Positions 49,444 to 57,551 of a stretch of 64,000 nucleotides of DNA are shown in pieces (positions within the stretch are counted from its first letter, which is position 1; each line of letters begins with the position of its first letter). Both the position numbers and the translations under genes were made by a program. Origin of the DNA: CAIOGI01 sp964561875 (GTDB lineage: Bacteria; Patescibacteriota; Minisyncoccia; Phycocordibacterales; PALSA-1337). The stretch lies in assembly GCA_964561875.1 (NCBI GenBank), contig CAZLQL010000001.1:56880-120879 (forward strand). The letters run 5' to 3'. The notes beneath the pieces are model-generated. The model was given only the letters and a program-made list of their open reading frames with translations. It had not been told where the DNA came from and did no database searches.

Positions 49444-50016
49444 TTACTTTCCAACTCTTTCTCTATACTCTCCAGTTTCAGTATTTACTCTTATAACATC
49501 ACCTTCGTTTACAAATAGTGGGGTATTGGCGGTGGCACCGGTCTCTAATGTTACCAACTTACTTCCGCCAGTTGCTGTATCACCTTTAACATTTGGTGGT
49601 GCTTCTGTAACCTTCAGGTCAACTGTTATAGGGTATCTAAAGCCTATTATTTGCTCTCCAAAGAGATTTTGATCAAGCAGTGTGTTTGGCTTCATGTATT
49701 TTATTTGTGGACCTGTAATCTCTTCTTTTATACCAAATCTTTTGCTTGGATCTGTAGGATCACAAAACCAGTATTCACCTCTATTGTTATAAAGGTATTT
49801 TACTTCTTTTCTATCAATTTCAGCCTCTTGTACCTTTTCGGACTGATGGAAGGAATACTCAGTTACTTTACCAGTAAGCATATTCTTTAACTTTGTAGCG
49901 TTTACTGGTTTTCTTTGTTGTTTTCTAAATACGTGTGAAGATATGACTTCGTAAGGTTGACCTTCAAGTATTATATACTTCCTCTCTACTACCTCATTGT
50001 ATTCAAGCATTGACAT
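49444..50016 (-). CDS. efp: Elongation factor P with atypical tip loop
   Basis: 190 residues in three beta domains: YNEVVERKYIILEGQPYEVISSHV, ATKLKNMLTGKV, YLYNNRGEYWFCDP, and the C-terminal VTEAPPNVKGDTATGGSKLVTLETG and PLFVNEGDVIRVNTETGEYRER. The usual PGKG-type tip bearing the modified Lys is replaced by FRKQQRKPVN (30-39), so the lysine position is Gln as I align it. EF-P rescues ribosomes at proline runs. Close to recA on the same strand. Confidence 0.95.
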   Translation of the reverse strand: MSMLEYNEVVERKYIILEGQPYEVISSHVFRKQQRKPVNATKLKNMLTGKVTEYSFHQSEKVQEAEIDRKEVKYLYNNRGEYWFCDPTDPSKRFGIKEEITGPQIKYMKPNTLLDQNLFGEQIIGFRYPITVDLKVTEAPPNVKGDTATGGSKLVTLETGATANTPLFVNEGDVIRVNTETGEYRERVGK

Positions 50017-50060
50017 GGCTTTTTGTTTACTAATTTTATTATATAGCGATTCTAGCCTCT

Positions 50061-51158
50061 TTATACTACTTCCGCAAGTTTCTTTCTTATTTCACCAAGT
50101 ATAGTGTCTCTAATCTTAGGGTTTTCTTTTAGGAATTGTCTTGTAGCATCATAACCTCTACCGAGCTTCTCCTCACCGTAAGAATATGAATTTCCAGATT
50201 TGTTTATTAGACCCATCTTTTCTCCAAGTGCAATTATTTCACCTTCCTGTGAAATTCCTTCATTGTACATTAGGTCAAACTCTGTTTGTCTAAATGGGGC
50301 AGCGACTTTATTTTTTACAACTTTAACTCTCACTCTACCTCCCATTATTTCCTCACCCTTTTTTATTTGAGCTATACGTCGTATGTCCAATCTTACAGAA
50401 GTATAGAACTTCAATGCTTTTCCTCCCGGAGTTGTTTCTGGATTACCAAACATTACTCCTATTTGCATTCTTATTTGATTTATAAAAATAACTACGGTTT
50501 TTGATTTTGCTACAATACCAGTTAGTTTTCTAAGTGCTTGTGACATTAGTCTAGCTTGTTTTCCAACATGATGTGCACCCATATCTCCCTCTATTTCATC
50601 TTTTGGTGTTAGTGCAGCAACAGAGTCTATTACGATTACATCCATCTTTCCTGACCTAACAAGACTCTCAACTATTTCTAGTGCTTGTTCACCTGTGTCG
50701 GGTTGAGATATGAAAAGTTCATCAGTTTTTACACCAATTCTCTTTGCATATTCAGGATCCATAGCGTGTTCTGCATCTATGAATGCACAAATACCACCTT
50801 TTTTCTGAGCCTCAGCTACAACGTGCAGTGACAGGGTAGTTTTTCCTGATGATTCTGGTCCAAATATTTCTACTATTCTACCCCTAGGCATTCCTCCAAC
50901 TCCTAGAGCTGAATCAAGACCTATTGAACCTGTAGGTATAGCATTAACATTCACTTTAGGCTTTTCACCTAGTTTCATTATAGATTCATCTCCAAACTTT
51001 GTTCTAATTGCCTCTATAGTATCTTTTATACCAACTGTTGGATCCTTTTTTATTTCAGGTTTTACTTTTTCTACTTCTTTTTCATCATCAACTATTGTTT
51101 CTTCTAGAATCTCATCTTTCTCTATCACTTTTGTCTTTTTAATTGAGTTTTTTGCCAT
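50061..51158 (-). CDS. recA: Recombinase RecA
   Basis: 365 residues. Walker A GPESSGKT (100-107), MAW-type AFIDAEHAMDPEYAKRIGV, Walker B VIVIDSVAAL, DNA-binding loops, and QIRMQIGVMFGNPETTPGG. The N-terminal ~38 residues are an unusual charged extension (Lys/Glu-rich). C-terminal tail is short. No lexA or recX next to it. Confidence 0.97.
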   Translation of the reverse strand: MAKNSIKKTKVIEKDEILEETIVDDEKEVEKVKPEIKKDPTVGIKDTIEAIRTKFGDESIMKLGEKPKVNVNAIPTGSIGLDSALGVGGMPRGRIVEIFGPESSGKTTLSLHVVAEAQKKGGICAFIDAEHAMDPEYAKRIGVKTDELFISQPDTGEQALEIVESLVRSGKMDVIVIDSVAALTPKDEIEGDMGAHHVGKQARLMSQALRKLTGIVAKSKTVVIFINQIRMQIGVMFGNPETTPGGKALKFYTSVRLDIRRIAQIKKGEEIMGGRVRVKVVKNKVAAPFRQTEFDLMYNEGISQEGEIIALGEKMGLINKSGNSYSYGEEKLGRGYDATRQFLKENPKIRDTILGEIRKKLAEVV

Positions 51159-51208
51159 GTCATTTTAATTAAGGATAATTCGGGTACGCTTCCAATCGGG
51201 TACTGAGT

Positions 51209-51568
51209 CTATTTTAACGTATTAATATACTCTAGTCGATATTCTTTTTGTCTCTTCAATCTATCAGTAGCTGTAAGTTTAAATATATTGTAGCCTTTTG
51301 CTAAAAGGGTAGTTTCTCTAAAATTTCCCATCTCATCTATAGTTATTGATTTGTCATTTAGTGTAATATTTTGAGAGCGTTTAGCTTTTCCAACTATAGT
51401 CACACTCGAAGTTGCAAATGAATTTATATTTACAGGTTCTAGTATTACAATTTCAGGACCAAGTAAAAGGTCATGTGTAGCAAATAGGGTATAACCAGTA
51501 AGGATTAGTATCACTAGTGCGTATGATATTAGTTTTATTAATTTTTTTGTTTCGTATCGAGTTAACAT
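51209..51568 (-). CDS. Membrane-anchored Ig-like domain protein
   Basis: 119 residues: one transmembrane helix (about 12-30), then a beta-sandwich: EIVILEPVNINSFATSSVTIVGKAKRSQNITLN ... KGYNIFKLTATDRLKR. This looks like the glucodextranase-B/Ig-like module often attached to surface proteins. Role unknown; sits between recA and ftsK on the same strand. Confidence 0.7.
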   Translation of the reverse strand: MLTRYETKKLIKLISYALVILILTGYTLFATHDLLLGPEIVILEPVNINSFATSSVTIVGKAKRSQNITLNDKSITIDEMGNFRETTLLAKGYNIFKLTATDRLKRQKEYRLEYINTLK

Positions 51569-51682
51569 AGTATAAATCTAGCACATATTTTCAATGTGTT
51601 CAGTTATTTTGGTCCATTTATCTTTATATAAAATACTTTATTAAATAAGTATATATTAAATATTTTATATAGCTTATATATT

Positions 51683-53947
51683 CTATATAACGTCTGTATT
51701 TTCTATTGGGGCATCAGTATTTTCTCTACCTGTAAGTACTTCTCTTGGCTTAGAACCATTACCTGGACCTACAACACCTCTTTCTTCTAGTATATCTATT
51801 AGCTTTGCGGCTCTAGAATAACCTATTCCAAGTTTTCTTTGTAAATATGATGTAGAAGCTTTGCCACTTTCTATTACAACTTGTTTCGCTTCTTCGTACA
51901 TATCATCCTCTTCTTCCAAACTCTCATCATCACCGAGTGATGCTTCAAATACTGAATCTTTACCAGGTTCAGGAGCCATAAGGTTTATTTCTCCCATTAT
52001 TTCATCTTTGTATGTATCAGAAAGATATTTAACAACCTTTTTGAGTTCGGATTCTGTTATATATGCTGACTGTAATCTTGCTGGTTTAGCCATTTCACCA
52101 CCTTGGTATAGCATATCTCCAGCACCTAGTAGTTTTTCTGCACCACTTGCATCTAGTATCGTTCTTGAATCGATCTGAGAAGAAACTTGCATTGCTACTC
52201 TGGTCGGAACATTTGCCTTTATAAGACCTGTAATAACATTAACGCTAGGTCTTTGAGTAGAAAGTATAAGATGTATACCAACTGCTCTACTCATCTGTGC
52301 CAGTCTAACTATAGAAGATTCCAATTCTCTAGGATAAGTTTGCATTATATCTGCCAACTCATCTATAACTATCACAATATACGGCATTGAGTCAGGCATA
52401 TCCTTTGTATCTTGATCCTCAGCATCACCTTTCTTTTTCAGTTTCTCTACTTCAGGTGTTAGAATATTTTTGTGATAAGATCCTATGTCTCTAACAGTAT
52501 ATTTTTCCAATATATTGTATCTTCTTGTCATCTCTTTTGCTGCCCACTTGAGTGCAAGTATTGCTTTCTTTGGATCAGTTATAACTGGAGTAAGTAAATG
52601 GGGAATACTATTGTACAGAGTTAATTCTACTCTCTTTGGGTCTATCATTATAAACTTGAGATTTTCTGGGGCATTTCTAAACAATAGCGAAGCTATGATA
52701 GCGTGTATAGTTACTGATTTACCAGATCCTGTAGCACCAGCAACCAACATATGTGGAGCTTTTGCAAGGTTTGCAAAATATGATTTACCAGAAATTCCTT
52801 TTCCAAGAGATATAAGTAGTGGCATGTCTGATTTTTGGTATTCTTCAGATGAAAGTAAGCTAGCCAAACCGACTGTTGTTTTTGTTGTATTTGGTATCTC
52901 TATACCAACCAGTGATTTTCCTGGTATAGGTGCTTCTATACGTATAGGGTGTGCAGCAAGAGCAAGTGCAAGGTCATTATTTAGAGCTACGATTTTTGAT
53001 AGTTTAACTCCCTCAGCTGGCTTAAGCGCATATCTAGTAACTGAAGGTCCAATAGATATTTCATCCATTTCTACATTGATACCAAAGTTTTGTAGCGTTC
53101 TTTTTATTATATTTGCATTTGCTTTAATGTCTCCGGTCTCAGGTCTACCTTTATCTTTTTCAAGTAGTGACAGTGGTGGTGGAACAAATGGCTTTAAACT
53201 ATAACTTGCTCTATATCCAGCAAAGTTTGCATCATCACCATCGAGAGATTCATTTGGTTTTAATATCTTCAAATTATCTACTTTTGGTATTGCTACTGGA
53301 ACAGGTTGATCGTTACCCTCATCATTATTTTCTTCACCTTCTTTATCTATGTTCTTGTATTTTCTATTTGCATTACCTTCAGAGTCAGTTTCTTCATCTT
53401 CATAGTACTCCTCATCCTCATCATATTTTTTATTAAACAATCTCCAAAACATGAGATCTTCAATTGTAAAATGTATATCAAATGTAATAAGTATCGATAT
53501 GGCAAATATGGCTATCAAAAGTGCAATAGATGCATAAACATCAAATAGTGTTATGAGAGGGTCAGATATTATATGACCCAAGAGTCCACCTTCGTGAGCA
53601 ATAAGTATATCTATAAGTCCCAAACCTGATAAGAAAAAGAAAAAAGCTCCAAGAGTTTTTATAATTTGAAAGCTCTTCTTAACCCCTTTAAGAAAAGCTA
53701 TTCCTAGCAGTATAAGTAGTATAGGGAATAGGAAATATCCGATACCAAATAACTTCTTACCAAGTCCATATATATGTTCACCAGCACTTCCTGCCTGATG
53801 GAAAGCAGAAAGTATAGATAGTAAAGATAGTAAGAAAAATACGATTGCAAAAATCGCCTGAGAAGTTTCTTTTTTTATCGATTCTCTAATTCTGGGTGAT
53901 TCCTTTACTTTATCTATTCTTTTTTTCTGTATATTTTTTTGAGCCAT
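51683..53947 (-). CDS. ftsK: DNA translocase FtsK/SpoIIIE
   Basis: 754 residues from ATG 53947 (MAQKNIQKKR); a longer frame adds unlikely hydrophobic residues. Four helices in the N-terminal ~190 residues, an acidic linker (EEYYEDEETDSEG), alpha domain, then motor with Walker A GATGSGKS and Walker B VIVIDELADIM, and a C-terminal winged-helix gamma domain (STSYLQRKLGIGYSRAAKLID) that reads KOPS-like sites. Moves chromosomes at division. Confidence 0.96.
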   Translation of the reverse strand: MAQKNIQKKRIDKVKESPRIRESIKKETSQAIFAIVFFLLSLLSILSAFHQAGSAGEHIYGLGKKLFGIGYFLFPILLILLGIAFLKGVKKSFQIIKTLGAFFFFLSGLGLIDILIAHEGGLLGHIISDPLITLFDVYASIALLIAIFAISILITFDIHFTIEDLMFWRLFNKKYDEDEEYYEDEETDSEGNANRKYKNIDKEGEENNDEGNDQPVPVAIPKVDNLKILKPNESLDGDDANFAGYRASYSLKPFVPPPLSLLEKDKGRPETGDIKANANIIKRTLQNFGINVEMDEISIGPSVTRYALKPAEGVKLSKIVALNNDLALALAAHPIRIEAPIPGKSLVGIEIPNTTKTTVGLASLLSSEEYQKSDMPLLISLGKGISGKSYFANLAKAPHMLVAGATGSGKSVTIHAIIASLLFRNAPENLKFIMIDPKRVELTLYNSIPHLLTPVITDPKKAILALKWAAKEMTRRYNILEKYTVRDIGSYHKNILTPEVEKLKKKGDAEDQDTKDMPDSMPYIVIVIDELADIMQTYPRELESSIVRLAQMSRAVGIHLILSTQRPSVNVITGLIKANVPTRVAMQVSSQIDSRTILDASGAEKLLGAGDMLYQGGEMAKPARLQSAYITESELKKVVKYLSDTYKDEIMGEINLMAPEPGKDSVFEASLGDDESLEEEDDMYEEAKQVVIESGKASTSYLQRKLGIGYSRAAKLIDILEERGVVGPGNGSKPREVLTGRENTDAPIENTDVI

Positions 53948-54030
53948 AATATTGTTTATACATATAATAATAACATAGATTTTTTGCATAATGAGCATTA
54001 TGTGTTGAAATAGAAAAATATTGTTTACAT

Positions 54031-54786
54031 AAAGGACTATTATCAATATAATGGACATAAGAAATAAAATATTTAAAAGACAATATAAAAATTAAATAAG
54101 ACAAAAATAAAAGGACATATAAAAGACATATGTATATAGAAGACAGAAATAATCAAAGGATAAACAATATAGATGAGGTATTCAAATCTCTGGGTTTTTT
54201 TAATGCCGGAGAAGACATGTCTTTTATATTTAAAAAGACAGAAAAAATAGTTAAAGGACTATTTATGGCAACAAACCACATAAAGGACTCGGATTCTATA
54301 AAGTGGCTTATAAGAGAAAGAGCTGTGGATATGTTGTATTCGGTTTTACAATTGAATAACTTCAAAAATATAAAGATAGATACATTAGCAGATGAATATA
54401 TATCTATTTCTTTTGAAATCGTAACACTACTTAGATTATGTTCAGGTTCATTTTTAATAAGTGTAAATAATGCAGATATTTTAATAAATGAGGTTTATAA
54501 AGTGATAGAAAATATTAAGAATTTTATTTCGATAAAGTCTTCATATGGTGGTGTTCTAATGTTAGATAATGACTTCTTCAAACTTGATGGTACTGATAAT
54601 AGACAGTCACTGAAGTCAAACAGTAGTTTAATAAGTAAAAATAATACAAAATCTGTAACAAATGGTGGATATAAAGGACAAGATAATACGGCCCAAAATG
54701 AGTCTATTGTGATAAACAAGAAGTCTAATAGACAGGATCAAATAATAGGACTTTTAAAGGAAAAATCAGGTCTTACAATAAAGGAC
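54031..54786 (+). repeat. Scattered AAAGGAC heptamers in and before the HTH gene
   Basis: Six exact AAAGGAC copies at 54031, 54110, 54253, 54282, 54673 and 54780, with near copies (AAAAGACA, ATAGGAC, ATGGAC) between. By base composition far fewer than one would be expected. All are on the plus strand; they may be binding sites for the encoded HTH protein or for a nucleic-acid-binding factor. Confidence 0.45.
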
Positions 54787-54912
54787 TTTTCTAGCTTAAT
54801 TAAAGACTGTAGTGAGAAAACTATACAAAGAGAATTGATGGATTTGATAAGGTCTGGTTTAGTGGTAAAAGAGGGTGAAAGGAGATGGAGTAAATACTCC
54901 CTTAAAAATTGA
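54130..54912 (+). CDS. Helical protein with C-terminal HTH domain
   Basis: 260 residues. N-terminal helical domain (1-~140) of unknown type, reminiscent of the four-helix-bundle proteins near ribosomal genes in CPR genomes; Ser/Asn-rich linker (150-200); then a DeoR-like winged helix (QDQIIGLLKEKSGLTIKDFSSLI, SEKTIQRELMDLIRSGLVV). Divergent from ftsK. Probably a transcription regulator; the AAAGGAC repeats in its leader suggest autoregulation. Confidence 0.65.
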   Translation: MYIEDRNNQRINNIDEVFKSLGFFNAGEDMSFIFKKTEKIVKGLFMATNHIKDSDSIKWLIRERAVDMLYSVLQLNNFKNIKIDTLADEYISISFEIVTLLRLCSGSFLISVNNADILINEVYKVIENIKNFISIKSSYGGVLMLDNDFFKLDGTDNRQSLKSNSSLISKNNTKSVTNGGYKGQDNTAQNESIVINKKSNRQDQIIGLLKEKSGLTIKDFSSLIKDCSEKTIQRELMDLIRSGLVVKEGERRWSKYSLKN

Positions 54913-54944
54913 CTTTTTGGGTCCAAATATGATAAGGTAGACAC

Positions 54945-55256
54945 GTGGATTTTGAGTTATCCACATTGATTTTTTGCAGATAACTCCTTACAGGGATATA
55001 ATGTTCTGCATAGGTTCGTTGACAGCTAAATAGGCATTATAGAACTTGGTTATTTTCTGAATTTCCTCGTACAGTCATGGTTAGTAAATAGATGTATTCA
55101 GTCTCAGTTTTTGTAACCTATCTTTTTGATTTGTGTCGATACATCAGTCAAAGAGTATAGTGTTAGTAAGTTATTAGTAAAATTATTCGCAAATGAAAAT
55201 AGTTTTCTAAAATATTATTAGTAAAAAGAAAATTATTTTTATCAAATTAATAAAAT
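54945..55256 (+). promoter_or_regulatory. Promoter and long leader of the S-layer-like gene
   Basis: An inverted repeat GTGGAT-TTTGAGTT-ATCCAC (54945-54964) overlaps a perfect DnaA-box sequence TTATCCACA (54957-54965) and may end the previous transcript. A promoter follows: TTGCAG (54974-54979), 17 bases, TATAAT (54997-55002). That gives about 245 bases of untranslated leader, unusual here and typical of very abundant, stable mRNAs. The rest of the 344-base gap shows no gene. Confidence 0.6.
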
Positions 55257-57098
55257 ATGAAAAAATTAGTTATAGCATCCGTTCTTGCTCTTGCCGTAGT
55301 ACTTGTTGGAGCATCTGCTGCACAAGCATATACTTTCTCAAAGTACTTAACAGTAGGTAGCACAGGTGCAGACGTTTCTGCACTACAACAGTGGCTTATA
55401 GATTCTGGATTTGACATTCCTTCAATAAAGTCTGGAGCTGCACAAAAGGGTTACTTTGGACAACAAACAAAGTCAGCAGTTGTGAAGTATCAGGCTAGCG
55501 TAGGACTTCCAAACACAGGATTCGTAGGACCTCTTACAGTAGCAAAGCTTAATGGAACAGGATCAGTAGCAGTTACACCTGCTGCATGTCCAACAGGATA
55601 TACATGTACTCCTACAACAGGAGCACCAGTAGTAGTTACACCTGACACAACAACAGTTCCAGCAGGAACTGATGGATCAATCACAGTTTCACTTTCAAGC
55701 TACGCAAGCAACGTAACAATAAAGAAGGGTGAGACAAAGGATCTAGTTGCTGTAAAACTACAAGCAACAGCTGCTCCAGTAGCAGTTACAAGATTCGATG
55801 TTCGTATGAACCAGAGACCATGGCTATACTTCGGTACAGTTACTCTAAAGGATAGCAATGGTGCTGTTATAGCAACAAAGAATCTTTCAAGCGCAGCTGA
55901 CGCTACTGAAATAACAGTAGGTTCAGACTACCTAGTAAGATTTGATGGTATAAATGCAGTTGTTACTCCAGGAACAGACAGAGTACTTGTAGTTTCAGGT
56001 ACAGTTCTTTCAGTAACAGACAAGCTATCATCAGATGTTAGCGTTATAGTATCTGTTCCAAATAGCTCAATAAGAACTATGAACGGAAAGGGATACACTG
56101 ATTCAATAGGTCTAGGAACAGTTGCTCAATCAGGAACAACAGGAAGAACAGCTACTCTATCTTCAACAGGTTCAACAGGAAATATTCTAGCAAGAATAGC
56201 TCCTACAACACCTTCACAGAGAATAGTAGTTACATCAACAGCTGGTGAAACATCAGCAGTTGTTCTAGGAAAGTTTGATTTCAAGTCTGAAAACAGATCT
56301 TCAACAATCAACACTCTTACTTTCTCATTGAAAGATAATGGTGGAAACAGAACATGGTCATCAATCCTAAAGAGAGTTTATCTATCAGATGGAAAGAGTA
56401 CATATCAGGTTGATTCTGTTGCTACATCAGCAGTATTCTCAAACCTAACTATAGCTCTTCCTCAAGATGCATGGACAACATTGACTCTATCAGCAGATGT
56501 TGCTGATCAGGATGATTTCGTATCAGGAGCAATGGCTTCATCAACAATAACTGTTAACACAACAAACATTGTTGGTATAGACAGCAACTTTACAACTGTG
56601 ACTGCTAACGGTGCAAACACTGTAACATCAAACGATATTACATTCCTACCAAACGGAGCATCTCTAACAGATATGGTTGCTACATCAGCAGTAGCTGACA
56701 ATGGTTCATCAAAATCATATCAAGCTACAATAGGATTTAGATTCACAATGAATAACAATGGTACAAATGACTTGTATCTTCCAAAGAATCCAAATTCAGC
56801 TTTTGCAACATCATCAACAGTTGCTACAGCAGCTTCATCTACAATAAACTCTTCTCTAACTACATCATCACCATCAGTAGTTGCAGGAGATACATCAACA
56901 TTGTATGTGATCCCAAGTGGTACATCTAGAACATTCGTATACACAGGTCTTCTAGATAACAAGAACACAGCTTCTTCAAACCACTCAACATCAATCACAA
57001 AGGTATACTTTGCTGATGATACAACAAACACACAGGAGTTTAATATAAACTTCGGTCTAGAAAAACTACAGACACCTCCAGTAAACCTAGGTATTTAG
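55257..57098 (+). CDS. Probable S-layer-like secreted protein with peptidoglycan-binding domain
   Basis: 613 residues. Signal peptide (1-24, cut after AQA), then PG_binding_1 domain (about 28-100: VGSTGADVSALQQWLIDSGF, GYFGQQTKSAVVKYQASVGLPNTGFVGPLT), a Thr/Pro/Val linker with two Cys, and a long Ser/Thr-rich, Ala-rich beta region to the end. Codon choice is very uniform (ACA, TCA, GCA, CTA) and unlike other genes, a mark of high expression. Likely the main cell-surface protein, held by peptidoglycan; exported by Sec and possibly glycosylated. Confidence 0.8.
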   Translation: MKKLVIASVLALAVVLVGASAAQAYTFSKYLTVGSTGADVSALQQWLIDSGFDIPSIKSGAAQKGYFGQQTKSAVVKYQASVGLPNTGFVGPLTVAKLNGTGSVAVTPAACPTGYTCTPTTGAPVVVTPDTTTVPAGTDGSITVSLSSYASNVTIKKGETKDLVAVKLQATAAPVAVTRFDVRMNQRPWLYFGTVTLKDSNGAVIATKNLSSAADATEITVGSDYLVRFDGINAVVTPGTDRVLVVSGTVLSVTDKLSSDVSVIVSVPNSSIRTMNGKGYTDSIGLGTVAQSGTTGRTATLSSTGSTGNILARIAPTTPSQRIVVTSTAGETSAVVLGKFDFKSENRSSTINTLTFSLKDNGGNRTWSSILKRVYLSDGKSTYQVDSVATSAVFSNLTIALPQDAWTTLTLSADVADQDDFVSGAMASSTITVNTTNIVGIDSNFTTVTANGANTVTSNDITFLPNGASLTDMVATSAVADNGSSKSYQATIGFRFTMNNNGTNDLYLPKNPNSAFATSSTVATAASSTINSSLTTSSPSVVAGDTSTLYVIPSGTSRTFVYTGLLDNKNTASSNHSTSITKVYFADDTTNTQEFNINFGLEKLQTPPVNLGI

Positions 57099-57120
57099 TC
57101 AGTAGTTAACTAGCTTCCTC

Positions 57121-57172
57121 CCAACAGGTTATATAGTTGGAACAAAAAACCGCCCGAAAGGGTGGTTTTTTG
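57121..57172 (+). terminator. Double hairpin and terminator after the S-layer-like gene
   Basis: CCAAC/GTTGG (57121-57140) followed by AAAAAACCGCCC-GAAA-GGGTGGTTTTTT, a stem with GAAA tetraloop and U-tract. Strong transcription stop fitting a highly expressed gene. Confidence 0.9.
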
Positions 57173-57271
57173 TTATTGATAAAATTAATTTATATAATTT
57201 AAAAAAGTATATATTACTATGTGGATAAAAATAATAGGAATAATTAATTTTATTATTGTATAATTTACTAA

Positions 57272-57427
57272 ATGATCAATCCATTTGATGGTAACTTTTT
57301 TAAATTTCTAGGAGGTTTTGTACTCATAATAGGTATGAGTTTTGTCCTACTATTTATAACTCAAAAGTTTGTTGATGATAGTGTAAACGATAATATAAGT
57401 GCTTCTATTTCTGACTATAAAAAATAG
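57272..57427 (+). CDS. Small membrane protein (51 aa), leaderless
   Basis: MINPFDGNFFKFLGGFVLII start, one transmembrane helix (about 10-31), then a polar acidic tail (QKFVDDSVNDNISAS). TATAAT at 57259-57264 ends seven bases before the ATG, so the frame is probably real and leaderless. Not recognised. Located between the S-layer-like gene and the lipase gene; a role at the envelope is possible. A second DnaA-box-like TGTGGATAA is at 57220-57228. Confidence 0.55.
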   Translation: MINPFDGNFFKFLGGFVLIIGMSFVLLFITQKFVDDSVNDNISASISDYKK

Positions 57428-57551
57428 TCTGGCTATTAACATCTTTTAATATATATTGTGTAAGAAAAAGTTCATGAAAATTTCATGGATTTTTTATTAT
57501 TTCTTTATTTAATAGTAATAAAATCATTCATTATAAATTAATAAAAAAATA

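Noticed and set aside
52485..53204. 239-codon frame opposite ftsK
   Set aside because: Antisense shadow of ftsK; composition mirrors the sense codons and it lacks any start context.
54957..57228. Replication origin
   Set aside because: Only two DnaA-box-like sequences 2.3 kb apart, no dnaA, dnaN or AT-rich unwinding cluster beside them.
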